Assembly (NCBI RefSeq): GCF_029889845.1
Contig: NZ_JARANV010000017.1
Coordinates: 28,952-92,951, forward strand
Length of the DNA: 64,000 bases
Direction of reading: 5' to 3'
Origin: Halomonas sp. 25-S5
GTDB lineage: Bacteria > Pseudomonadota > Gammaproteobacteria > Pseudomonadales > Halomonadaceae
Every line of letters begins with the position of its first letter. The stretch's first letter is position 1. The translations under genes and the position numbers were made by a program. Below the pieces are notes generated by a model. It saw only the letters and a list, made by a program, of their open reading frames with translations. It did no database searches and had not been told where the DNA came from. Shown here piece by piece: positions 8,011 through 15,515 of the stretch.

Positions 8011-10974
8011 ATGAGCGACTTCTCTCCCGGCCAGCGCTGGATCAGTGACGGCGAGGCCGAACTCGGCCTAGGCACCATCCTCAACGTCGACGCCCGCAGC
8101 GTCACCGTGCTCTTCGGCGCCAGTCAGGAAACCCGCACCTACAGCAGCCGCAACGCCCCCCTGACCCGGGTGGCCTTCGGCAGCGGCGACCGCATCCAGT
8201 CCGCCGAGGGCTGGCAGATGACCGTCGACGACAGCAAGGAGTTCGGCGGTCTGATCGTCTACATCGGCGAGGACGACGCCGGCGAGCTCACCGAGCTGCC
8301 CGAGTCGCGGCTTGCCGACAGCATGCAATTCGACCAGGCCCGCGACCGCCTGCTCACCGGCCAGGTCGACCGCAACGACTGGTTCGACCTGCGCTTTCGC
8401 ACCCTGCACCACTTCCACCGCATCGAGCAGAACCCGGCACTCGGCCTGGCCGGCCCGCGCATCGACCTGATCCCCCACCAGCTCTATATCGCCGACGAGG
8501 TGGCCCGTCGCCACGCGCCGCGGGTGCTGTTGGCCGACGAGGTGGGGCTGGGCAAGACCATCGAGGCCGGGCTGATCCTGCATCGCCTGCTGCTCACCGG
8601 CCGCGCCGAGCGGGCGCTGATCCTGGTGCCGGCGAGCCTGACCCACCAGTGGCTGGTGGAGCTGCTGCGCCGCTTCGCCCTCGAGGTCACCCTGCTCGAC
8701 GAGCAGCAGAGCGAGGCCCATGGCGACGCCAACCCCTTCGAGGCCGGCCAGCTGGTGCTGGCCAGCCAGGACTGGCTGTTCGCCACCCCCCATCGCCAGC
8801 AGCAGGCGCTGGCCTGCGACTGGGACCTGCTGATCGTCGACGAGGCCCACCACCTGGACTGGAGCCCGGAGCAGAGCGGCCCCGGCTATGCCTGCGTGGG
8901 CCGCCTGGCCGCCCAGGTGCCCGGCATGCTGCTGCTCACCGCCACCCCGGAGCAGATGGGCCTCACCAGCCACTTCGCCCGGCTGCGCCTGCTCGATCCG
9001 GACCGCTATCACAGCCTCGCGGCCTTCCGCGAGGAGGAGGAGCACTACGTGGAGGTCGCCGAGGCGATCGACGCGCTGGAGTGCCTGCCGGGCAAGGACG
9101 CCGACCGCTCGAAGGTCGCCGCGGTGATCGCCGAACCCGACAGCCTGGCCCTGCTCGACACCCTGGCCGACCCCGAGCGCGGCGACGACCAGCGCGCCGC
9201 CGCCCGCGACCAGCTGCGCGACCAGCTGCTGGACCGCCACGGCACCGGCCGGGTGATGTTCCGCAACAGCCGCCGCCATGTGGGTGGCTTCCCGGAGCGC
9301 CGCCTGCACATCACAGAGCTCGAGGCGCCCTCGGCCTACCGCCGGGTGCTGCGCCGCCTGGCGCGCGATGAGGACTACCTCGACGAGCTGCTGATCGAGA
9401 CCGGCCTCGACCATCCCGAGGTGCTGATCTACCCCGACGCCATGTACCGGGCGCTGGGCGACGACCTGCCGGGCGGCGATCCGCTCAATACCGAGCCCTG
9501 GTGGCAGTTCGACCCGCGCGTGACCTGGCTGCTGGAGCGCCTCGCCGACGACGGCGAGGCCGGCTTCGCCGATGACAAGGTGCTGGTGATCGCCCATGAC
9601 CGCGAAACCGCCCAGGGCCTGGCCGAAGGCCTGCGGGTACTCGGCGGCTACCAGGCCCCGGTATTCCACGAGGGGCTCTCGCTGGTGGAGCGCGACCGCG
9701 CCGCGGCGGCCTTTGCCGACCCCGAGGAGGGCTGCCAGGTGCTGGTCTGCTCGGAGATCGGTTCGGAAGGGCGCAACTTCCAGTTCTGCCGCCACCTGGT
9801 GATGTTCGACCTGCCGCTGCACCCCGACCAGCTGGAACAGCGCATCGGCCGGCTCGACCGCATCGGTCAGCGCTACGCCATCGAGCTGCATGTGCCGGTG
9901 TTCGCCGGCAGCCCCGGCGAGAAGCTGCTGCGCTGGTACCACCAAGGCATGGACGCTTTCAGTGCACCCCATGGCCTGGGCAGCGAGATCCATGCCGCCT
10001 TCGGCGACACCCTGGCCGACAGCCTGCTCGACGACGAGAGCCTCGAGGAGGTGATCGCGGAGACCCGGGCGCTGTTCGAGGCGCGACTGGCCGAGCGCGA
10101 CGCCGGCCGCAACCGCCTGCTGGAGCTCAACGCCTGTCGACACGAGCGCGCCGATGCGGTCATCGAGGCGATCCGCGAGCTCGACGCCGACAAGGCCCTG
10201 ACCCGCTACCTGGATCAGGCGCTGGACATCTTCGGCGTCGACAGCCAGGAGCTGGGCGGCGACATCCTGCACCTGCAGCCGAGCCCGCAGATGCTCGAGG
10301 GCCTGCCGGGGCTGGTGAAAGGCGAAGAGGGCTTCTCGACCACCTTCTCCCGCTCGCGGGCCCTGGCCCGGGACGACGTCCAGCGCCTCTCCTGGGAGCA
10401 TCCGCTGTTGCGCGAGATGATGGGGCGGATCCTCGACGGCCCCATGGGCAATACCGCCCTCGCCCTGCTCAAGCACCCGGCGATTCCCGCCGGTCGCCTG
10501 ATGGTCGAGCTGGTCTTCCGCACCCATTGTCCCGCGCCGAAACGCCTGCACCTCAACCGCTTCCTGCCACCCACCGCGGTGCGTGTTCTGCTCGATGAAT
10601 CCGGCGCCAACCTGACCGCCAGGATCTCCTTCACCGGCCTCTCCCGGGCGGTGCAGAAGGTCAAGAAGGCGGTGGCCCGGGACCTGATCAAGAGCCGCCA
10701 AGACCAACTGCGCGAGCTGCTCGACGGGGCCGAGGCGGAGGCCGAGCGGGAGCTGCCGAGCATCGTCGAGGCCGCCCAGGGGCGCATGCGCGCCGAGCTG
10801 GACGCCGAGCTCAGCCGCCTCGAGGCGCTCTCGCGGCTCAACCCGGCGGTGCGCGCCGACGAACTCGAGGCGCTGCGCGCCGAGCGCGCCGCCCTGGACG
10901 CGGCGATCGAGGGCACCCGGCTGCGCCTGGACGCCGTGCGGGTGATCGTCACCGTGGGGGAAGAAACGCGCTGA
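8011..10974 (+). CDS. rapA: RNA polymerase-associated ATPase RapA (HepA)
   Basis: SWI2/SNF2-family ATPase that binds core RNA polymerase and recycles it after termination. The 987-residue protein has the N-terminal Tudor-like region (FSPGQRWISDGEAELGLGTI), Walker A in DEVGLGKTIEAG (about residue 177), the DEAHH box (about 277), helicase motif III LLTATP, and the C-terminal helicase lobe SEIGSEGRNFQF / RIGRLDRIGQ. The frame is open 35 codons further upstream, but this ATG matches the family N-terminus and has GAGG upstream. No terminator is evident; REP-like and octamer repeats follow it. Confidence 0.96.
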   Translation: MSDFSPGQRWISDGEAELGLGTILNVDARSVTVLFGASQETRTYSSRNAPLTRVAFGSGDRIQSAEGWQMTVDDSKEFGGLIVYIGEDDAGELTELPESRLADSMQFDQARDRLLTGQVDRNDWFDLRFRTLHHFHRIEQNPALGLAGPRIDLIPHQLYIADEVARRHAPRVLLADEVGLGKTIEAGLILHRLLLTGRAERALILVPASLTHQWLVELLRRFALEVTLLDEQQSEAHGDANPFEAGQLVLASQDWLFATPHRQQQALACDWDLLIVDEAHHLDWSPEQSGPGYACVGRLAAQVPGMLLLTATPEQMGLTSHFARLRLLDPDRYHSLAAFREEEEHYVEVAEAIDALECLPGKDADRSKVAAVIAEPDSLALLDTLADPERGDDQRAAARDQLRDQLLDRHGTGRVMFRNSRRHVGGFPERRLHITELEAPSAYRRVLRRLARDEDYLDELLIETGLDHPEVLIYPDAMYRALGDDLPGGDPLNTEPWWQFDPRVTWLLERLADDGEAGFADDKVLVIAHDRETAQGLAEGLRVLGGYQAPVFHEGLSLVERDRAAAAFADPEEGCQVLVCSEIGSEGRNFQFCRHLVMFDLPLHPDQLEQRIGRLDRIGQRYAIELHVPVFAGSPGEKLLRWYHQGMDAFSAPHGLGSEIHAAFGDTLADSLLDDESLEEVIAETRALFEARLAERDAGRNRLLELNACRHERADAVIEAIRELDADKALTRYLDQALDIFGVDSQELGGDILHLQPSPQMLEGLPGLVKGEEGFSTTFSRSRALARDDVQRLSWEHPLLREMMGRILDGPMGNTALALLKHPAIPAGRLMVELVFRTHCPAPKRLHLNRFLPPTAVRVLLDESGANLTARISFTGLSRAVQKVKKAVARDLIKSRQDQLRELLDGAEAEAERELPSIVEAAQGRMRAELDAELSRLEALSRLNPAVRADELEALRAERAALDAAIEGTRLRLDAVRVIVTVGEETR

Positions 10975-11050
10975 CGCCGATGAGCTGGATAACCGTCGGC
11001 CGGATCAATCGAGGGCGTAGCCGGCGTGGCTAAAGCGCCTTGAGCAGATG

Positions 11051-11103
11051 CCCGGTGCGCTGTCGCTTACCGGGCCTACAGGAGCTTACCGGGCCTACAG
11101 GAG
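11051..11103 (+). repeat. REP-like hairpin with tandem 19-bp duplication
   Basis: CCCGGT (11051-11056) pairs with ACCGGG (11069-11074) around a GCG/CGC inner stem, the pattern of gammaproteobacterial REP elements. Its 3' half, a 19-bp unit starting CTTACCGGGCC, is repeated perfectly and without a gap at 11066-11084 and 11085-11103. It lies between convergent rapA and the TIGR01777 epimerase gene. Confidence 0.7.
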
Positions 11104-11110
11104 GAAGTGC

Positions 11111-11178
11111 GGCTGGGCGGCTGGGCGGCTGGGCGGCTGGGCGGCTGGGCGGCTGGGCGGCTGGGCGGCTGGGCGGCT
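11111..11178 (+). repeat. 8-bp tandem repeat (GGCTGGGC x8.5)
   Basis: Sixty-eight bases consist of 8.5 perfect copies of the octamer GGCTGGGC. The GGG runs recur every 8 bases, a pattern able to form G-quadruplexes in the plus strand. The repeat ends on the second base of the stop codon of the convergent epimerase gene, so copy-number change would alter only its 3' flank. Confidence 0.95.
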
Positions 11179-12082
11179 AGCCCAGAATATCGCTCAGGGC
11201 CTTCTCCAGAGTCGGGAACCGGAACTCGAAGCCCGCCTCGAGCAGCCGGGTCGGGCGCATGTCGGCGCCGGTCAGCAGCAGCCGTGACATCTCGCCGAAG
11301 GCGGTCTCCAGGGCAATGGCCGGCACCGGCATGAGGGCGGGACGCCCCAGCTGCTTGGCCAGGGTGCGGGTGAACTCGGCATTGGTGACGGGGTGGGGGG
11401 CGCTAGCGTTGAAGGGGCCCTCCAGGTCATCGCGTTCGAGCAGGAAGAGGATCGCGCCGACCAGGTCCTCGCGGTGGATCCAGGGCATGAACTGCTTGCC
11501 GTCGCCGAAGCGACCGCCCAGCCCCAGCTTGAAGGGCGGCAGCATCTTCTGCAGGCTGCCGCCGCCGGCATCGAGCACCAGGCCGATGCGCAACAGGGCC
11601 ACGCGGACGCCGAAGTCCGCCGCCTCCCGGGCGGTGTCCTCCCAGCGCTTGCAGAGGCGGTGGGCGAACTCGTCGTGGGGCGGTGTCTGTTCGGTAACCT
11701 CGCGATCGCCCTGGTCGCCGTAGTAGCCCATCGCCGAGGCCGAGACCATCAGCCGCGGCATCCGGCCCTGGCTGGCCTGGAGCTGCTCGCAGAGCATCAC
11801 CAGGTCCCCAGTGATGTTGACCCGGGAATCGATCAGGCGCTTCTTCTGGTCATCGCTCCAGCGGCGGGCGGCGATCGATTCGCCGGCCAGGTTGACGATG
11901 GCGTCCGGCGGCGTGTCGACGAAGTCCAGCACCGAACGGCGGATATCGCTGCCCTCCGGCAGGCGGTCGCGCACCTGCTCCGGCTCGCGTGACACCACCA
12001 GCAGGCGATGCCCGGCCTCCTTCAATCGCCGGCACAGCCGCTGCCCGACGAAACCACTGCCGCCCGTGATCAGCACTCGCAT
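11177..12082 (-). CDS. TIGR01777-family NAD-dependent epimerase (YfcH/SDR39U1-like)
   Basis: A 301-residue atypical short-chain dehydrogenase. It opens with the Rossmann motif TGGSGFVGQRLCRRL, has VNLAGESIAARRW (family hallmark), the SASAMGYYG segment and the C-terminal domain ending TLEKALSDIL. The substrate is unknown for the family. The stop codon abuts the 8-bp tandem repeat. It is divergent from the regulator operon, so the spacer at 12083-12299 may carry signals for both directions. Confidence 0.9.
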   Translation of the reverse strand: MRVLITGGSGFVGQRLCRRLKEAGHRLLVVSREPEQVRDRLPEGSDIRRSVLDFVDTPPDAIVNLAGESIAARRWSDDQKKRLIDSRVNITGDLVMLCEQLQASQGRMPRLMVSASAMGYYGDQGDREVTEQTPPHDEFAHRLCKRWEDTAREAADFGVRVALLRIGLVLDAGGGSLQKMLPPFKLGLGGRFGDGKQFMPWIHREDLVGAILFLLERDDLEGPFNASAPHPVTNAEFTRTLAKQLGRPALMPVPAIALETAFGEMSRLLLTGADMRPTRLLEAGFEFRFPTLEKALSDILG

Positions 12083-12123
12083 CCGGAATCCCTCCCCATG
12101 CCATTAAGACAAGCCACCGTGAG

Positions 12124-12154
12124 TTATACAGCCGTTGTACACTTCTGCTAGTCT
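12124..12154 (+). promoter_or_regulatory. LitR/CarH-type operator-promoter 1 (11-bp direct repeats)
   Basis: Boxes TATACA (12125), TGTACA (12136) and GCTAGT (12147) begin exactly 11 bp apart. The first doubles as a -35 element, and TAGTCT (12149-12154), after an 18-bp spacer, as the -10. The same box order, spacing and -10 offset recur at 15100-15138. CarH-family regulators are known to bind 11-bp direct repeats. It lies upstream of the FAD-oxidoreductase remnant, cbiX, the MerR regulator and the photolyase. Confidence 0.65.
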
Positions 12155-12181
12155 AGCGATGAACGCCGTTGACTGCACGAG

Positions 12182-12277
12182 ATGACCATGCCCCAGCCTC
12201 CCGTTTCCACCGCCATCATCGGCGCCGGCATCGCCGGCCTCGCCTGCGGGCAGGCCCTGGCGGCCGACGCCCCCTGA
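12182..12277 (+). pseudogene. Remnant of an FAD-dependent oxidoreductase (31 codons)
   Basis: The open frame starts ATG, reads MTMPQPPVSTAIIGAGIAGL (20 residues), continues ACGQALAAD and stops. This is the N-terminal beta-strand, GxGxxG dinucleotide loop and first helix of a renalase/amine-oxidase-type FAD protein, with the remaining 300 or so residues missing. The stop is 22 bp before cbiX. I read it as the 5' stump of a deleted first gene of the light-regulated operon; a short leader peptide is the alternative. Confidence 0.65.
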
Positions 12278-12299
12278 CCTATCGCGACTGGAGACTTCC

Positions 12300-12680
12300 A
12301 TGTCCTATGCCCTGATCCTGCTCGCCCACGGCTCCAGCGACCCGCACTGGCGAGCCCCCTTCGAACACTTCGCCGAGGCCCTCACCGGCCGCCTTGAGAC
12401 CCCGCTGCGCCTGGCCTACATGGAGCTCAGCGAGCCGTCGCTCGAGTCCACCGTGGCCGAGCTCGCCGAGGCGGGCGTCGAACGCGCCGAGATCCTGCCG
12501 CTGTTCTTCGCCGCCGGCCGCCACCTGCGCCGCGACGTGCCCGGCCAGGTCGAGGCCCTGACCGCCACCCACCCGGCCATCGAGCTGACGCTTCTGCCCC
12601 CGGTGGGCGAGCATCCCGCCTTCGTCGAAGCCCTGGCGGCGGTGGTCGCCGAGCAGGCAGGGGAGTCGGTACGCTCATGA
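12300..12680 (+). CDS. CbiX-like sirohydrochlorin chelatase family protein
   Basis: A 126-residue single-domain CbiX/SirB protein. It shows the N-terminal LAHGSSDPHWRAPFE with the metal-site His at residue 10 and the second-site region ILPLFFAAGRHLRRDVPG containing His. This size matches the small CbiX that inserts cobalt or nickel into sirohydrochlorin or a related tetrapyrrole. It overlaps the MerR-type regulator by four bases (ATGA), implying co-translation. GGAG lies seven bases upstream. The true substrate is unknown. Confidence 0.85.
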   Translation: MSYALILLAHGSSDPHWRAPFEHFAEALTGRLETPLRLAYMELSEPSLESTVAELAEAGVERAEILPLFFAAGRHLRRDVPGQVEALTATHPAIELTLLPPVGEHPAFVEALAAVVAEQAGESVRS

Positions 12681-13591
12681 CTGACCCGGCAAGGAGCCCG
12701 GCCGACACGCCGCTCTACCCGATCCGCGAGGTCTCCCGGCTGACCGGGGTGAACTCCGTCACCTTGCGCGCCTGGGAGCGTCGCTACGGCCTGATCAAGC
12801 CGCAACGGACTCCCAAGGGTCACCGCCTCTATGCCCGCGAGGACATCGAGCGCGTCGAGCGCATCCTGCAGTGGCTCAATCGCGGGGTGCCAGTCAGCCA
12901 GGTCCGCGAGCTGCTCGACCAGCCGGAAACCGCGGAGACCCCGGCGCCGGCGGCCGGCGACTGGCCCGGCCAGCGTCGCCTGCTGGTCAGCGCCGTGCAG
13001 GCCCTGGACCTGACGCGCCTGGAGGAGCTGTTCAACCAGTCGCTGGCGCTCTATCCGGTGCCGACCTGCCTGGCCGAGCTCTGGCAGCCGGTGGTCCGCC
13101 AGCTCGAGGAGGGCTGGGGCGAGCAGCTCGGCGATACGCTGCAGCGCCGTACCCTCGAGACCTTCCTGCGCACCCGCATCGGCACCCGGCTGCTGCATGC
13201 CAACCGGCTGGGCAAGGGCCCGACGCTGCTGGTCGCGCCCCTGCCCGATGACCCCGCCCCGCTGTGGGTGCTGCTCACGGCCCTGGCCGCCAGCGACCGC
13301 GGCTATCGGGTGCACCTCTTCGATGCCCCGCTGCCCTGCAGCGAACTGCCGCTGGCGGTGGAACGCTTCCAGGCGGCGGCCCTGCTGCTGGCCAGCGGCA
13401 AGGCCGAGAAGGCCGAGCTGGTGAGGCGCCAGCTGCCGCGCCTGGCCGAGCAGCTCGAGGTGCCGCTGATGGCCTGTGGCCCCATGGCCCGCATCCGCGA
13501 GGCCGACCTGGAGGAGACCCGGGTGGAGCTGCTGGGCGATGACCTCGGCGAGGCCATGGAGCGCCTCCAGGCCCGCCTTCCCATCCGCTGA
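12677..13591 (+). CDS. MerR-family regulator, LitR/CarH-like (class II, no B12 ligands)
   Basis: A 304-residue transcription factor. It has an N-terminal MerR winged-helix domain (residues 13-65, with TLRAWERRYGLIKPQRTPKG), then a helical bundle (about 95-165) and a Rossmann-like domain corresponding to the cobalamin-binding module of CarH/LitR. The light-sensing Trp is kept (W147, in EEGWGEQLG). The Glu-His pair expected ten residues later is Arg157-Arg158, and the E-x-H-x-x-G axial-ligand motif is absent (PAPLWVLLTAL). It therefore resembles the cobalamin-free class II LitR that works with a separate photoreceptor. It sits in an operon with cbiX and a photolyase; the likely operators are at 12124 and 15100. 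Confidence 0.88.
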   Translation: MTDPARSPADTPLYPIREVSRLTGVNSVTLRAWERRYGLIKPQRTPKGHRLYAREDIERVERILQWLNRGVPVSQVRELLDQPETAETPAPAAGDWPGQRRLLVSAVQALDLTRLEELFNQSLALYPVPTCLAELWQPVVRQLEEGWGEQLGDTLQRRTLETFLRTRIGTRLLHANRLGKGPTLLVAPLPDDPAPLWVLLTALAASDRGYRVHLFDAPLPCSELPLAVERFQAAALLLASGKAEKAELVRRQLPRLAEQLEVPLMACGPMARIREADLEETRVELLGDDLGEAMERLQARLPIR

Positions 13592-13604
13592 ACCGGAGCC
13601 ACCC

Positions 13605-15023
13605 ATGACCCGCCCCGTGATCGTCTGGTTTCGCAGCGACCTGCGCATCCAGGACAACACCGCCCTGGCCGCGGCCGCCCACCAGGGCCCCGTGATCGCC
13701 GTCTTCCTGCGCAGCCTCCCCCACTGGCAACGCCACGGCCACGGCGCCAACAAGCTCGACTTCTGGGGCCGCGGGGTGGCCGCCCTGGGCGATAGCCTGG
13801 GCGGCCTCGGCATCTCACTGCTGCACCGCGACATCGACGACTTCGGCCAGGCCCCGGCGACCCTGCTGGCCATTGCCCGCGAGACCGGCGCCGCCGCCCT
13901 GCACTTCAACCGCGAATACCCGGTAGATGAGCTCACCCGCGATGCCGCGGTGATCGAGGCCTTCGACGAGACGGGTCTCACCGCCACCGGCCACCATGAC
14001 GCCGTGGCCTTCGCCCCGGGGGAGCTGCTCACCGGCAAGGGCGACTATTACGGCGTCTTCACCCCCTTCGCCAAGGCCTGGCACCGCCAGCTGACGCCGC
14101 AACGCATCGCCCTGCACGACACCCCGCCGCCCCAGGCGCGGCTCGACATCGCCTCCGATCCGCTGCCCGAGCTCCCCGAGCTTGCCGACACGCCCGTCGA
14201 CGGCCGCCAGTGGCCGGCCGGCGAGGAGCCCGCCGCCGACCGCCTGGAGCGCTTCCTGCGCTTCCGGGGGCGCCACTACGGCGCACAGCGTGACTTCCCG
14301 GCGATCCGCGGCACCAGCGAGCTCTCGCCCTACCTGGCGCTGGGCATGATCTCCCACCGCCAGTGCCTGCAGGCGGTGCTCGCCGAGAACGACGGCGCCC
14401 TGGCCGAGGGCGATACCGGGCTCACGGCCTGGGTCAACGAGCTGGTATGGCGGGAGTTCTACCGCCACGTGGCCGTGGGCTTCCCGCGGGTCTGCCGCCA
14501 TCGCGCCTTCCAGGTGCATACCGAGGCGCTCGCCTGGCGCGACGACGAGGCCGGCTTCGCCGCCTGGTGCGAGGGGCGCACCGGCTACCCGATCGTCGAT
14601 GCCGCCATGCGCCAGCTGGTGGCCACCGGCTGGATGCACAACCGGCTGCGCATGGTCACTGCCATGTTTCTCGCCAAGCACCTGCTGATCGACTGGCGCC
14701 GCGGCGAGGCCTTCTTCCTGCGCCACCTGGTGGACGGCGAGTTCTGCGCCAACAACGGCGGCTGGCAGTGGGCGGCCTCCACCGGCACGGATGCCGCCCC
14801 CTACTTCCGCATCTTCAATCCCACGACCCAGTCGACGCGCTTCGATCCCGACGGCACCTTCCTCGCCGAGTGGCTGCCGGCGCTGGCCGAGCTGCCGGCG
14901 AAGGCGCGCCACGCGCCCGCAAGCGACCTGCTCGGCGGGGTCGACTATCCGCCCCCCATCGTCGACCACCGGGCCGCTCGGGCACGCGCCCTCGAAGCCT
15001 TCAAGGCCCTGAACGCGGCATAA
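13605..15023 (+). CDS. phrB: Deoxyribodipyrimidine photolyase (class I CPD type)
   Basis: A light-driven flavoenzyme that splits cyclobutane pyrimidine dimers. The 472-residue protein starts MTRPVIVWFRSDLRIQDNTA, has the antenna domain, and then the FAD-binding helical domain with LVWREFYRH, GRTGYPIVDAAMRQL, TGWMHNRLRMV and NNGGWQWAASTGTDAAPYFR. These include the Trp residues of the electron-transfer chain and the Asn/Trp pocket. The start was chosen 13 bp after the regulator stop, with GGAG upstream, although the frame remains open earlier. Light-responsive control is likely through the upstream LitR-like gene. Confidence 0.95.
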   Translation: MTRPVIVWFRSDLRIQDNTALAAAAHQGPVIAVFLRSLPHWQRHGHGANKLDFWGRGVAALGDSLGGLGISLLHRDIDDFGQAPATLLAIARETGAAALHFNREYPVDELTRDAAVIEAFDETGLTATGHHDAVAFAPGELLTGKGDYYGVFTPFAKAWHRQLTPQRIALHDTPPPQARLDIASDPLPELPELADTPVDGRQWPAGEEPAADRLERFLRFRGRHYGAQRDFPAIRGTSELSPYLALGMISHRQCLQAVLAENDGALAEGDTGLTAWVNELVWREFYRHVAVGFPRVCRHRAFQVHTEALAWRDDEAGFAAWCEGRTGYPIVDAAMRQLVATGWMHNRLRMVTAMFLAKHLLIDWRRGEAFFLRHLVDGEFCANNGGWQWAASTGTDAAPYFRIFNPTTQSTRFDPDGTFLAEWLPALAELPAKARHAPASDLLGGVDYPPPIVDHRAARARALEAFKALNAA

Positions 15024-15050
15024 CGCCCACCTGCCACCGGAGCCCCTTTC

Positions 15051-15515
15051 ATGCGCCAGGCACCTGACCTGGAGGCCTTCTGCGCCTTCTTCAATAAACT
15101 AGACAAGACCTGTACAGAAAAGCTATACGAGGTATACACTGACGACGTCGACTTCATCGACCCGCTGCACCACATCAGGGGCCGCGAGGCGCTGGAGGCC
15201 TACTTCCGCACCCTGTACGACAACGTGACATCGTGCCGCTTCACCTTCCACGAGACGCTGCAACGGCACGATACGGGGTTCGTTACCTGGACGATGCACC
15301 TGGTGCATCCCCGCCTCGACGGCGGACGCGGGGTGGAGGTCGAGGGCTGCTCGCACCTGCGCTTCGCACAGGACGGCCGGGTGGCCCGGCACCGCGACTA
15401 CTTCGACGCCGGCGCCCTGCTCTACGAGCGACTGCCCCTGCTGGGGGGGCGCGATACGCCTGGTGAAGCGACAAATGGCCCGTTGACGGCCACCGAGAAC
15501 GGGGAGAGACCATGA
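15051..15515 (+). CDS. NTF2-like/SnoaL family protein with embedded operator
   Basis: A 154-residue NTF2-fold protein; the segment LYEVYTDDVDFIDPLHHIRG and the pocket strands match the nuclear-transport-factor-2-like proteins found beside photolyase and COG2907 genes. GGAG lies upstream of the ATG. Codons 14-31 are AT-rich and use AAT, AAA, CTA, ACA, GTA and ACT, unlike the GC-ending codons elsewhere, because four 11-bp-spaced operator boxes and a promoter-like pair lie there (15100-15138). It overlaps the downstream SDR gene by four bases. The biochemical role is unknown. Confidence 0.88.
   Translation: MRQAPDLEAFCAFFNKLDKTCTEKLYEVYTDDVDFIDPLHHIRGREALEAYFRTLYDNVTSCRFTFHETLQRHDTGFVTWTMHLVHPRLDGGRGVEVEGCSHLRFAQDGRVARHRDYFDAGALLYERLPLLGGRDTPGEATNGPLTATENGERP
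15100..15138 (+). promoter_or_regulatory. LitR/CarH-type operator-promoter 2, inside the NTF2-like coding region
   Basis: TAGACA (15100), TGTACA (15111), GCTATA (15122) and TATACA (15133) begin exactly 11 bp apart. TAGACA resembles a -35 (5 of 6 match TTGACA), and TATACG (15124-15129) is an -10-like hexamer 18 bp later, the same offset as at operator 1. Transcription would start inside the gene and could supply the downstream SDR-FAD-DUF1365-Cfa genes. Confidence 0.65.

Noticed and set aside
8068..10707. 879-codon minus-strand open frame across rapA
   Set aside because: Antisense shadow with Leu/Gln/Val/Gly bias; rapA itself is unmistakable.
11111..11178. CRISPR-like array
   Set aside because: The unit is 8 bp with no spacers; it is a simple tandem repeat.
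12104..12301. 65-codon minus-strand frame over the regulator leader
   Set aside because: Opposite strand to the FAD-oxidoreductase remnant and the operator; no ribosome-binding site or similarity.
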